Assembly: GCF_003233655.1 (NCBI RefSeq)
Contig: NZ_CP029829.1
Span: 940,978-1,004,977 of the forward strand
Length of the DNA: 64,000 bases
Reading direction: 5' to 3'
Source: Azospirillum ramasamyi
GTDB lineage: Bacteria > Pseudomonadota > Alphaproteobacteria > Azospirillales > Azospirillaceae
In this document: positions 18,108-26,822 of the stretch, one piece after another
Position numbering within the stretch: the stretch's first letter is position 1
Layout of the letters: each line of letters starts with the position of its first letter
Program-made: the position numbers and the translations under genes
The notes under the pieces: model-generated
Told to the model about the DNA's origin: nothing
Seen by the model: only the letters and a program-made list of their open reading frames with translations
The model's database searches: none

Positions 18108-18951
18108 ACTGCCAAGCCACCCGGCCAGACCGGCTTCCGCGCGTGACGGACCATTCGATGGCTTCCGCGCGCAGCCGGTCGGCCGGGATTTCCAGGCCGA
18201 AATGGCGGACGTAGCCGTCGATCATGGCGAAATAGGTGTCCTGGTCGCAGTTGTGGAAGCCCAGCCACAGGCCGAAGCGGTCCGACAGCGATACCTTCTC
18301 CTCCACCGCCTCGGCCGGGTTGATGGCGGTCGAGCGTTCGTTCTCGATCATGTCGCGCGGCATCAGGTGGCGGCGGTTCGAGGTGGCGTAGAACACCACA
18401 TTGTCCGGCCGCCCTTCGATTCCGCCGTCCAGCACCGCCTTCAGCGACTTGTAATGCGCGTCGTCATGGTCGAAGGACAGGTCGTCGCAGAACAGGATGA
18501 AGCGGCGCGGCTCGCCCTTCAGCCGCGCCAGCAGGCGGGGCAGGGTGGGAATGTCCTCGCGGTGGATTTCGACCAGCGCCAGTTCGCCCGGCCGTTCGAG
18601 GCAGATGGCGGCGTGGGCGGCCTTGACCAGCGAACTCTTGCCGGTACCGCGCGCGCCCCACAGCAGGGCGTTGTTGGCGGGCAGGCCGGCGGCGAAGCGC
18701 CGCGTGTTGTCCAGCAGGATTTCCCGCTGCCGCTCGATGCCCTGCAGAAGCAGGATGTCGACGCGGTTCACCACCGGAACCGGCTCCAGGCGGTCGGGAT
18801 CGGGATGCCACGTGAAGGCATCGGCCGCGGTGAAGTCCAGCGGGCGGTCCGGCGGCGGGGCCAGCCGTTCCAGCGCCTCCGCGATGCGGGTCAGCAGGGG
18901 AATCAGGGCCTGGTCGGCACCGGCACCGGAGCCAGCGAAGGGTTGCGACAT
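18064..18951 (-). CDS. DUF815 family AAA+ ATPase
   Basis: 295 residues from ATG 18951 (GGAGA six bases upstream); ATG 18963 is possible. The N-terminus is followed by a DUF815 core: Walker A GARGTGKSSLV, Walker B FILFCDDLSF, sensor VVFYATSNRRHLMPRDM and an arginine-rich SLSDRFGLWLGF segment. The family is common in proteobacteria and has no firmly assigned role. It converges with the NlpD-like gene, and their 3' ends overlap by 44 bases. Confidence 0.88.
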   Translation of the reverse strand: MSQPFAGSGAGADQALIPLLTRIAEALERLAPPPDRPLDFTAADAFTWHPDPDRLEPVPVVNRVDILLLQGIERQREILLDNTRRFAAGLPANNALLWGARGTGKSSLVKAAHAAICLERPGELALVEIHREDIPTLPRLLARLKGEPRRFILFCDDLSFDHDDAHYKSLKAVLDGGIEGRPDNVVFYATSNRRHLMPRDMIENERSTAINPAEAVEEKVSLSDRFGLWLGFHNCDQDTYFAMIDGYVRHFGLEIPADRLRAEAIEWSVTRGSRSGRVAWQFIQDLAGRLGQPLR

Positions 18952-19176
18952 GATTCTCCGCATGTTTTTTCTGGATGTTCCATGGAAAGTGGGCGCCTGC
19001 GCAGCCATCTCTCCGACGCCATCGCACCGTAACACAGCAAGGCAAGCACACAAGCCGTGGCGGCTCCACGGAATGTGGAGCATCACCATTGCATCCCGGT
19101 CATGGGCGTTTATAGTCGCGGCGTCCCGGCGGAACGCCGATCCGGTGCCGAGATCAAACCTGTAAGGAGCTTTCAG

Positions 19177-19608
19177 ATGTTCGTTTCGACGGCTTATGCA
19201 CAGACGGCGGCGCCGGCTGGCGGCGGCAGTGACATGCTCGTCCAGTTTTTGCCACTGATCCTGATCTTCATCGTCTTCTATTTCCTGCTGATCCGTCCGC
19301 AGCAGAAGAAGATGAAGGAGCATAAGGCCATGCTCGCGGCCATCCGCCGCGGCGATCGCGTCGTGACCGGCGGCGGCATCATCGGCGTCGTCACCAAGGT
19401 CGCCGACGACGAACTGACCGTCGAAATCGCCGAGAACGTGCGCGTGCGCTGCCTGCGCTCCACCGTGAACCTCGTGCTTGCCAAGACCGAGCCGACCGGC
19501 AAGTCCGGCGGCGACTCCACCCCCGCCGCCACCACGGAGGAAGGCGAGAGCAAGCCGGCCGACACCCCCGCCGCCGGCGGCATCGGCAAGCTGTTCGGCC
19601 GCAAGTAA
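19177..19608 (+). CDS. yajC: Preprotein translocase subunit YajC
   Basis: 143 residues from ATG 19177, with AAGGAGC as ribosome site. A short Ala-rich start leads into one transmembrane helix (LVQFLPLILIFIVFYFLLIR), then the YajC signature RPQQKKMKEHKAML and the GDRVVTGGGIIG domain. The C-terminal tail is acidic and Ala/Thr/Pro-rich. It forms the SecDF-YajC holo-translocon accessory complex in the inner membrane. SecD follows after 121 bases. Confidence 0.95.
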   Translation: MFVSTAYAQTAAPAGGGSDMLVQFLPLILIFIVFYFLLIRPQQKKMKEHKAMLAAIRRGDRVVTGGGIIGVVTKVADDELTVEIAENVRVRCLRSTVNLVLAKTEPTGKSGGDSTPAATTEEGESKPADTPAAGGIGKLFGRK

Positions 19609-19729
19609 GCCGCGCTTCCTCTCACGCGGGCCAGCCCGAAAGCGCTTCCCACCCGGATCGGTCGGCCGCCGCCCAGCCGCGGCGAACCGGCCGGGCCTGC
19701 GCGGGTGTCTGATCGGATTCGAGTGACGC

Positions 19730-21328
19730 ATGCTCTATTTTTCGCGCTGGAAGATTTACATGATCCTGGCGATCTGCATCGCCGGCTTCATCATGGTGCT
19801 GCCCAACTTCCTGGGCCGCGATACGCTGGCCGCGCTGCCGTCCTGGTATGCGCACAGCAAGGTGTCCCTGGGCCTCGACTTGCGCGGCGGATCGCATCTG
19901 TTGCTCGAGGTCGACATGGCCACCGTCATCCGCGACCGGGTGGAGGGGCTGGTCGACGGCGCTCGGCAGCAGCTGCGCACCGCCAATATCGGCTACACCT
20001 CGCTGACCGCCGGCGAGCGCTCCGTAACCGTCCAGCTGCGTGACCCGGCGCAGGCCGAGGAGGCGGTGAAGGTACTCCGCGAGCTCGCCACCCCGGTGGG
20101 CGGGTCGGCGCTGAGCAGCGGGCAGCCCGACCTGAATGTGTCGGTCAACGGCAGCACCGTGACCCTGACGTTGAGCGAGGCCGCGCTGCGCGAACGCGCC
20201 ACCCAGGCCGTCGAGCAGTCGATCGAGATCGTCCGCCGCCGCATCGACGAAACCGGCGTGAACGAGCCGACAATCGCCCGCCAGGGCAACGACCGGATCC
20301 TGGTCCAGCTGCCCGGCGTCGAGGAACCCGACCGGATCAAGCGGCTGCTCGGCACCACCGCCAAGATGACCTTCCGGCTGGTCGACATGAACGCCGACCC
20401 CAACACCGGCCGCGCCCCTCCGGGCTCCGAGATCCTGCCCTCGACCGAAGGCGACCGCTACCAGTCGAAATACGTCATCCGCAAGAAGGTCGAGGTCGAC
20501 GGCGCCACGCTGAAGAACGCGTCCGCCGGCACGAATCCGCAGACCGGCGAATGGGTGGTGAACTTCGAATTCAACACGGCGGGCGCCAACCGCTTCGCCG
20601 AAGTGACCAGGCAGAATGTCGGCCGGCCCTTCGCCATCGTGCTCGACAACAAGGTGATCAGCGCACCCGTCATCCGCGAGCCGATCACCGGCGGACGCGG
20701 CCAGATCAGCGGCAACTTCACCGCCGCCAACGCCAACGACCTCGCCGTCCTGCTGCGTGCCGGCGCCCTGCCTGCCCCGCTGAAGGTGATCGAGGAGCGG
20801 ACCGTCGGTCCCGACCTGGGCGCCGATTCGATCCGTGCCGGCCTGACCGCCGTCGCCGTCGGCTTCGTCCTGGTCTGCGCCTACATGATTGCGTCCTACG
20901 GGCTGTTCGGCTCCTTCGCCTGCATCGCGCTGTTCGTGAACATCGTGCTGACGCTGGCGGCGCTGTCGCTGCTGCAGGCGACGCTGACGCTGCCGGGCAT
21001 CGCGGGCATCCTGCTGACGCTTGGTCTTGCGGTCGACGCCAACATCCTGATCAACGAGCGTATCCGCGAGGAGACGAAGAAGGGCCGCGGCGTCTTCGCG
21101 TCGATGGAGGCCGGCTTCAGCCGCGCCTACAGCACGATCGTCGACTCCAACCTGACGACGGCGATCAAGATGTCGCTGCTGTTCATCTTCGGCACCGGCA
21201 CCATCAAGGGCTTCGCCGTCACCATCACCTTCGGCATTCTCATCTCCATGTTCACCGCCACGGTGCTTGTGCGCCTGATGATGGTGACGTGGCTGCGCCG
21301 GACGCGTCCGGCCGTGTTGCCGGTCTGA
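19730..21328 (+). CDS. secD: Protein translocase subunit SecD
   Basis: 532 residues. N-terminal transmembrane helix, then the GLDLRGGSHLLLEVD signature, a large periplasmic domain with P1 and base regions, and five further helices in the C-terminal third. That third includes GPDLGADSIRAGL and LTLGLAVDANILINERIREE. SecD uses the proton gradient with SecF to help pull secreted proteins across the membrane. It sits between yajC and secF in the usual order. Confidence 0.97.
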   Translation: MLYFSRWKIYMILAICIAGFIMVLPNFLGRDTLAALPSWYAHSKVSLGLDLRGGSHLLLEVDMATVIRDRVEGLVDGARQQLRTANIGYTSLTAGERSVTVQLRDPAQAEEAVKVLRELATPVGGSALSSGQPDLNVSVNGSTVTLTLSEAALRERATQAVEQSIEIVRRRIDETGVNEPTIARQGNDRILVQLPGVEEPDRIKRLLGTTAKMTFRLVDMNADPNTGRAPPGSEILPSTEGDRYQSKYVIRKKVEVDGATLKNASAGTNPQTGEWVVNFEFNTAGANRFAEVTRQNVGRPFAIVLDNKVISAPVIREPITGGRGQISGNFTAANANDLAVLLRAGALPAPLKVIEERTVGPDLGADSIRAGLTAVAVGFVLVCAYMIASYGLFGSFACIALFVNIVLTLAALSLLQATLTLPGIAGILLTLGLAVDANILINERIREETKKGRGVFASMEAGFSRAYSTIVDSNLTTAIKMSLLFIFGTGTIKGFAVTITFGILISMFTATVLVRLMMVTWLRRTRPAVLPV

Positions 21329-21339
21329 GAGGTCTTCCG

Positions 21340-22296
21340 ATGTTCCATCTCCGCCTCGTCCCCGACAACACCAAGATTCCCTTCATGAACGGCCGCATCG
21401 CCGGCCTCGTCGTGTCGGCGGTTTTGTCCCTCGCATCGGTTTTCCTGTATTTCTATCCGGGTCTGAATTACGGAATCGATTTCCGCGGCGGCATCGTGAT
21501 CGAGGCGCGGACGCCCCAGGCGGCCGACTTCTCCTCTCTGCGCCATACCCTGTCCGGCCTCGGCATGGGACAGGTGGCGCTGCAGGAGTTTGGATCGCCA
21601 CAGGACGTGCTGATCCGCCTGGAACGCCAGCCCGGCGACGACGCCGCCCAGCAGGTCGCCGCCGACAAGGTGCGCAGCACGCTGGCGGAAGCACTTCCCG
21701 GCACCCAGGTGCGCCGCGTGGAGGCCGTCGGCGCCTCTGTCAGCGGTGAACTGTTCGCCAACGGCATGTTGGCGCTCGGCCTGTCGATGCTGGCGATGCT
21801 GATCTACATCTGGTTCCGTTTCGAATGGCAGTTCGGCTTGGGCGCGGTGGTCACGCTGTTGCTGGACATCACCAAGATCGTCGGCTTCTACGCGATCACC
21901 GGACTCCAGTTCAATCTGGTGGCGATCGCTGCGATCCTGACCATCATGGGCTATTCGGTGAACGACAAGGTCGTGGTCTACGACCGTATGCGCGAGAACC
22001 TGCGCCTCTATAAGAAGATGCCGCTGCGCGAGCTGATCGACCGCTCGATCAACGAGACGCTGAACCGCACGCTGGGAACCTCGGTGTCCACCCTGCTGTC
22101 GATCATTCCGCTGGCGCTGTTCGGCGGTGAAGCTCTGCAGGACTTCGGCATCGTGCTGATCTTCGGCGTTATCCTTGCGACCAGTTCGTCCGTGTTCATC
22201 GCGGCGCCCATCTTGCTGTTCCTCGGCGAGAATCGCCTGCGGCGCGGCAGCCAGACCGACGCGGCGGAGGGCAACACCCCGGCCACCACGCCGTAA
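21340..22296 (+). CDS. secF: Protein translocase subunit SecF
   Basis: 318 residues from ATG 21340, 11 bases after the secD stop. The family features are LNYGIDFRGGIVIE, a periplasmic domain, and the C-terminal helices with GYSVNDKVVVYDRMREN and LNRTLGTSVST. It is the SecD partner in the inner membrane. The frame is open further upstream inside secD, but the start at MFHLRLVPDNTKIPF is the one that begins the SecF domain. Confidence 0.97.
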   Translation: MFHLRLVPDNTKIPFMNGRIAGLVVSAVLSLASVFLYFYPGLNYGIDFRGGIVIEARTPQAADFSSLRHTLSGLGMGQVALQEFGSPQDVLIRLERQPGDDAAQQVAADKVRSTLAEALPGTQVRRVEAVGASVSGELFANGMLALGLSMLAMLIYIWFRFEWQFGLGAVVTLLLDITKIVGFYAITGLQFNLVAIAAILTIMGYSVNDKVVVYDRMRENLRLYKKMPLRELIDRSINETLNRTLGTSVSTLLSIIPLALFGGEALQDFGIVLIFGVILATSSSVFIAAPILLFLGENRLRRGSQTDAAEGNTPATTP

Positions 22297-22326
22297 CGCC
22301 GGAACACAGAGTTAGGAGAGGGCAGC

Positions 22327-22704
22327 ATGGCCGACATCATGCCGATGATCCCGTCCGACCGTCAGGTCATCGACGGCTATGGTCCGGGGCAGTTCTGCGT
22401 CTCCGGCCAATGGCGCGTCGGCGCGGTCGTCGTGCTGCCCGACCGCACCCTGGCCTGGGAGGCGACCGACGCCGCCGCCCTGACCCTGGAGCATTTCGCC
22501 ATGGTGCTGGCGGCCGAGCCGAAGGTGGAAATCCTTCTGCTCGGCACCGGCCCGACCATGACGATGATCCCCAAGGCGCTCCGCCAGAGCCTGCGCGAGC
22601 AGGGCGTGGTGGTGGAGCCGATGGACAGCCGCGCGGTGTGCCGGACCTACAACGTCCTGCTCGCCGAAGGGCGGCGGGTGGCGGCGGCGATGCTGCCGGT
22701 GTAG
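22327..22704 (+). CDS. Mth938-like (DUF498) protein, homologue of mitochondrial NDUFAF3
   Basis: 125 residues with the Mth938/DUF498 pattern: DGYGPGQFCVSGQWRVGAVVV, EILLLGTGPTM and DSRAVCRTYNVLLAEGRRV. The human relative NDUFAF3 is an assembly factor of respiratory complex I. In alphaproteobacteria the gene characteristically follows secD-secF, as here. It starts 30 bases after secF with GTTAGGAG as ribosome site. A strong terminator lies just downstream and ends the yajC-secDF unit. Confidence 0.88.
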   Translation: MADIMPMIPSDRQVIDGYGPGQFCVSGQWRVGAVVVLPDRTLAWEATDAAALTLEHFAMVLAAEPKVEILLLGTGPTMTMIPKALRQSLREQGVVVEPMDSRAVCRTYNVLLAEGRRVAAAMLPV

Positions 22705-22733
22705 GCGGCGAAGCCCTCGGCCCCGGAATGAAC

Positions 22734-22766
22734 AAAGGCGCCCCATTCAGGGCGCCTTTGCTTTTG
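22734..22766 (+). terminator. Rho-independent terminator of the yajC-secDF-Mth938 unit
   Basis: A 10-bp perfect stem AAAGGCGCCC / GGGCGCCTTT with a six-base loop is followed by GCTTTT. It lies between convergent transcription units and may also serve sodB from the other side (TTTGTT on the minus strand). Confidence 0.85.
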
Positions 22767-22849
22767 GCGGGCGCCTTGCGGCGCCAGCCCTCCACCCCGG
22801 TCCCCCCTGCTGGCGCAGGGGAGGGGGATGGAGTGCGTCCGTCGGAACG

Positions 22850-23443
22850 TTACGCAGCCAGCTGCTCGGCGGCGAAGTCCCAGTTGGCGAGGTTGTCGAT
22901 GACAGCCTTCACGAAGTCGGCGCGGCGGTTCTGGAAGTCGACGTAGTAGGCATGCTCCCACACGTCGATGGTGAACAGCGGCTTGTGGCCGTGCGCCAGC
23001 GGGGTGTCGGCGTTGCCGGTCTTGCCGATCTTCAGCTTGTCGCCGTCCAGGTACAGCCAGGCCCAGCCGGAGCCGAACTGGGTCAGGGCGGCCTGGGTCA
23101 GCTCTTCCTTGAACTTCTCGACGCTGCCGAAGTCGGCGACGATCCGCTGCTCCAGGGCCGCCGGCATCTTGCCGCCGTCCTTCTTCAGGCACTGCCAGAA
23201 GAAGGTGTGGTTCCACACCTGGGCGGCGTTGTTGAAGATGCCGACCTTGGAGGCGTCACCGGCCGAGGCCTTGATGACCTCCTCCAGGCTGGCATTGGCC
23301 AGCGGGGTGTCCTTGGTCAGGTTGTTCAGGTTGGTGACATAGGTCTGGTGGTGCTTGTCGTGGTGCAGGTGCAGCGTCTCCGACGAGATGTACGGAGCCA
23401 GCGCATCGTACGCATACGGAAGCGGCGGAAGTTCGAACGCCAT
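22850..23443 (-). CDS. sodB: Superoxide dismutase, Fe-type
   Basis: 197 residues. Metal ligands His27 (in LHLHHDKHHQTYV), His79 (AQVWNHTFFW), Asp160 and His164 (DVWEHAYY) are all present. The glutamine in NNAAQVWNH and the GSGWAWL context point to the iron enzyme. It converts superoxide to peroxide and oxygen in the cytoplasm. The ATG lies only six bases after the hpnE stop, with AGAGAGGGTG as ribosome site overlapping the hpnE end, so it can be read from the hpn transcript. It may also have its own promoter inside the hpnE 3' end. Confidence 0.96.
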   Translation of the reverse strand: MAFELPPLPYAYDALAPYISSETLHLHHDKHHQTYVTNLNNLTKDTPLANASLEEVIKASAGDASKVGIFNNAAQVWNHTFFWQCLKKDGGKMPAALEQRIVADFGSVEKFKEELTQAALTQFGSGWAWLYLDGDKLKIGKTGNADTPLAHGHKPLFTIDVWEHAYYVDFQNRRADFVKAVIDNLANWDFAAEQLAA

Positions 23444-23449
23444 TTTACT

Positions 23450-24832
23450 TCACCCTCTCTTCTTTGATTGTCCTTCCGGGCCGGGCCTTGCGAGCACGGC
23501 ACCTCCGTCCGTCCAAATAGGCCGATGACGGAAGCTTGTGAAGGCCGGAAACAGTCCTGAACGTCTTATAGGGTTATTTCCGCTCGACAAAGCGGCCTCA
23601 GCCGCCCGGTTTCCCGAGCGGATGGCCGCCTCCAACGTGGCTGGAAGTCCCGTTTCCGTCCAGTCTCCGGCCAGTGTCAGGTTGCGCCAGCGGGTTCGCG
23701 GTCCCGGCCGGCGCGCGACCGATTCGGGCGACTGATCCGGCGTCGCCCGCCTCTCCTTCACCAGCCGGAAGGGCCGAATCGGGCCCCCGAGTCGCTGGTC
23801 CTGGCCGAGATGCGGGGCGATCTCCGCCCACAGCGTCGCAGCGGCCTCCTCGGCCGGAAGCGCGGCCAGCGCGTCGGCATCGCTGACGGTGACGGACAGC
23901 AGGTCGTCGCGGGCGAACAGCCATTCCGCCGTCCCGCCGACCAGCCCAAGGAATGGCAGGCCGCCGGGCAGCCGGACCGGGCCGTCCAGCCGGACATGCA
24001 GGTTGACGATGGCCGCGCCCGGTGGCGGCGCCGTCAGGCCCGGCACCAGCCGTTCCGCCGCCCAGGCCGGGGCGGCGACGATCACCCCGTCAGCCGGACC
24101 CAGCGCCACGGCGCTGCCACCCGCCGAAAGTCCGGTCACGCGGTCGCCGCTAAAGGTCAGGCCGTCCACCCGCGAACCGAGATGCACCGCCGCTCCGGCC
24201 GCGCGCAGGCGGGCCAGCGCCGGATCGACGAAGGCGGCGGACAGGCCGCGCGGCGCCAGCACCGGGCGGCAGGCCGCCTCGCCGCGCAGCAGCGTCTCGC
24301 GCAGCACCGCGCCGAACAGGCGGGCGGAGATGCGCTCCACCGGTCCATTGAGGGCGGAGACCGCCAGCGGGCGCCACAACGGCCCGAACAGCCGGCCATC
24401 GGGCGGCAGGAGATCGGCGACGGAGTGATCCTTGCCGGCGGTCAGGGTGCGCAGGGCGGCGAGATAGTCGAGGGGCCGGCTGCCGGGAACCCGCCGCGCC
24501 GGATCGAACAGCCACAGCCCGCCGGGCCGCAAGGTCCAGGCGGCGCCGTCACGCAGGTCCAGGAAGGGGAAGGCGGCCGGGCGGACCTCCTCCAGGGCTT
24601 CGCCGCCGCCGGTGCGCCGGGCATAGTCGAGGAGCGCCCGGTTGCCGCTGAGCACCATATGGCTGCCGTTGTCGATCGAGCGGCCGAGCGTTGCGTCGTG
24701 AAAGCTGCGGCAGCGTCCGCCGGCCTGCGGGGCCTGCTCGTGGACCACCACCCGCCTGCCGGCTTCCGTCAGCCTTACGGCGGCTGCGAGACCGGCCAGC
24801 CCCGCGCCGATCACATGGACGGTGGGAGTCAT
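23450..24832 (-). CDS. hpnE: Hydroxysqualene dehydroxylase HpnE
   Basis: 460 residues. The N-terminal dinucleotide motif is VIGAGLAGLAAAVRL with a second-strand E and GGRCRSFHD. The C-terminal FAD motif is LAGDWTETGLPATLEAAIRSG. HpnE reduces hydroxysqualene to squalene, the last step of the HpnC/HpnD/HpnE route feeding hopanoid synthesis. The start ATG directly follows the hpnD stop. About 45 residues after the normal end of the fold (NNPIRRSGLF onward) look like extension into the intergenic region before sodB, making this longer than the roughly 415-430 residues I expect. Confidence 0.93.
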   Translation of the reverse strand: MTPTVHVIGAGLAGLAAAVRLTEAGRRVVVHEQAPQAGGRCRSFHDATLGRSIDNGSHMVLSGNRALLDYARRTGGGEALEEVRPAAFPFLDLRDGAAWTLRPGGLWLFDPARRVPGSRPLDYLAALRTLTAGKDHSVADLLPPDGRLFGPLWRPLAVSALNGPVERISARLFGAVLRETLLRGEAACRPVLAPRGLSAAFVDPALARLRAAGAAVHLGSRVDGLTFSGDRVTGLSAGGSAVALGPADGVIVAAPAWAAERLVPGLTAPPPGAAIVNLHVRLDGPVRLPGGLPFLGLVGGTAEWLFARDDLLSVTVSDADALAALPAEEAAATLWAEIAPHLGQDQRLGGPIRPFRLVKERRATPDQSPESVARRPGPRTRWRNLTLAGDWTETGLPATLEAAIRSGNRAAEAALSSGNNPIRRSGLFPAFTSFRHRPIWTDGGAVLARPGPEGQSKKRG

Positions 24833-25756
24833 TCAGGTGGCCGGCGGCATGCCGAGCATGCAGCGCACCGCCACCCAGGCGCTTTCCCGCCGCCCGACCC
24901 GGACACGGGCGTTCAGGTCGCGCCAGCCGGCCGCGCGCAGGCGCCGCAGCAGCCGGTGATACAGCACCATCATTGCCGTCGCCGCCCACAGCGAACCCCG
25001 CGCCTGCCCGGCGATCGCCGCCCTGGCCTCGGCAAAGCGGGCTTCGGCGAGGTCCGCCAGCGCCTCGCAGACCTGCGGCAGGGCATGGTGCGCCAACACC
25101 TCCGCCGGCCGGTCGCCGTCGATGCCGGCGGCCAGCAGAAGCTCGCGCGGCAGGTAGAGCCGGTCGAGTTCGGCATCTTCGGCCAAATCGCGCAGGATGT
25201 TGGTCAGCTGCAGGGCTTCGCCCAGCGCCAGGGCGAACCGCTCGGTCGAGGGATCGGCGCGGTCGAAGACACGGATGGCCAGCATGCCGACCGCGCCGGC
25301 GACGCGGCGGCAATAGAGGCGCAGGGTGTCGAGGTCGGGGGCGCGCATGCCGCCGGCAGCCTCTTCCGCCACATCCATCGCCATGCCGTCGATCAGCGCC
25401 TCGAACTCCGCCCGCGGCAGGCCGTAGCGCTCGATGGCGCCCTTCAGCGCGGCGGTGAGCGGACCGTTGGGGGCGCCGCCGACATAGAGGTCACGGATGT
25501 CCCGCCGCCAGAGGTCGAGCGCCGCGCGCTTGGCGGCGGGGTCGCCCGGTTCGTCGGCTATGTCGTCGATGCGGCGGCAGAAGGCATAGATGGCGAACAT
25601 CGCAGCCCGCTTGGACGCGGGCAGCAGACGCATCGGCCAGTAGAAGGTGCTGCCTGATCTGGCGGTGACGGAAGAGGCCGTATCGGGTGTCTCTTTGTCC
25701 GGCAACGTCGTGGATACCGGTTCCAGCGGGGACGTCTCCAGCGGTGGAGGGGTCAT
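24833..25756 (-). CDS. hpnD: Presqualene diphosphate synthase HpnD
   Basis: About 307 residues from ATG 25756; in-frame ATGs at 25765 and 25774 are alternatives. Both aspartate-rich motifs of squalene/phytoene synthases are intact: CRRIDDIADE near residue 60 and LQLTNILRDLAEDAELDR. The N-terminal 35 residues are a Pro/Thr-rich extension. It joins two farnesyl diphosphates into presqualene diphosphate. It lies between hpnC and hpnE, all transcribed leftwards. Confidence 0.93.
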   Translation of the reverse strand: MTPPPLETSPLEPVSTTLPDKETPDTASSVTARSGSTFYWPMRLLPASKRAAMFAIYAFCRRIDDIADEPGDPAAKRAALDLWRRDIRDLYVGGAPNGPLTAALKGAIERYGLPRAEFEALIDGMAMDVAEEAAGGMRAPDLDTLRLYCRRVAGAVGMLAIRVFDRADPSTERFALALGEALQLTNILRDLAEDAELDRLYLPRELLLAAGIDGDRPAEVLAHHALPQVCEALADLAEARFAEARAAIAGQARGSLWAATAMMVLYHRLLRRLRAAGWRDLNARVRVGRRESAWVAVRCMLGMPPAT

Positions 25757-25826
25757 CTGTCGCATCCTGGGCATTGCACGCGGTGACGTGCGTGGCGTAG
25801 CACGTCGTGACGTGTGGCCCGGGAGT

Positions 25827-26699
25827 TTATGCGGCGGAGAAGCTTCGCGCCAGTCCCCGCGCCACCGCCGCCAGCTTGTGGTGCGTGCCCAGCGTGACCT
25901 TGGCCTTCATCGGGTCGCGCGCCTTCAAACGCCGCGACAGCGACTCGGCGAGGCTGAGGATCACCGCCGCCTCCATCCGCAGGCCGCGGTGCTGGATCAG
26001 GCCGGGCAGGGCCGCCGCCCGTTCCAGCAGGCGGTCGGTATGCTCCAGCGCCTGATCGAAGATCGCGCGCATGCGGACGTCGCTCTCGCATTCGACCAAA
26101 CGCTCGACGCTGATGCCGGCGTCGTCGAACCAGACCAGCGGAATGTAGCAGCGGCCGAGTTGGGTCCAGTCCTCGCGCGCGTCCTGCAGATGGTTCAGCA
26201 CCTGCAGCGCGGAGCAGAGCGCGTCGGAGGCCGGCCCTGCGGCCACCCCCTCGCCATGCAGCTCCAGCAGGTAGCGGCCGACCGGGTTGGCGGAGAAGCG
26301 GCAATACAGCAGCAGGTCGCTCCAGCTGTGGCAGCGGGCGCCGACCGCGTCGCGGCGGAAGGCGCGCAGCACCTGCCGGGCATGGCGGTCGCTGACGCCG
26401 GTCTGCTGCAGGCTCTCGCGCAGCACGGTCGCCGGCTTCAGGTAGGCGTGCTTGGCCTGGCCGGAGACAAGCGCCCGTTCAAGCGCCTCCAGATAGGCCA
26501 GCTTGGTCTCCGGTTCGAGATCGGGATCGTCGGCGATGTCGTCGGCCAGCCTCACGAAGCCATAGAAGGCGATCACATGCGGGCGCAGGTGCTTCGGAAT
26601 CAGGCGGGAGGCGACCGGGAAATTCTCCCCGGATTCGTCCTTGCGGGCGACCGGGCCGGTCTTGCGGGGCTTCGTCGGGGCGATGTTGAAATCCGTCAT
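25827..26699 (-). CDS. hpnC: Hydroxysqualene synthase HpnC
   Basis: 290 residues from ATG 26699. The aspartate motifs are FVRLADDIADD and ALQVLNHLQDAREDWTQLGR, with the CRFSANPVGR stretch typical of HpnC. It converts presqualene diphosphate to hydroxysqualene. First gene of the leftward hpnC-hpnD-hpnE series. It is divergent from an NDUFAF6-like relative of the same fold, sharing a 123-base promoter region. Confidence 0.93.
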   Translation of the reverse strand: MTDFNIAPTKPRKTGPVARKDESGENFPVASRLIPKHLRPHVIAFYGFVRLADDIADDPDLEPETKLAYLEALERALVSGQAKHAYLKPATVLRESLQQTGVSDRHARQVLRAFRRDAVGARCHSWSDLLLYCRFSANPVGRYLLELHGEGVAAGPASDALCSALQVLNHLQDAREDWTQLGRCYIPLVWFDDAGISVERLVECESDVRMRAIFDQALEHTDRLLERAAALPGLIQHRGLRMEAAVILSLAESLSRRLKARDPMKAKVTLGTHHKLAAVARGLARSFSAA

Positions 26700-26822
26700 G
26701 GGATCCCTGCCTGCTGCGCGTCGGGGCTGGCGGTGCGACCTTGTGTGCTTCATATAGGCCTGGAAACAGGCTTTGGCCCGTCCTTCCGTCGATCCTCCCC
26801 ACTTTTTCCAATCAGGCATCCC

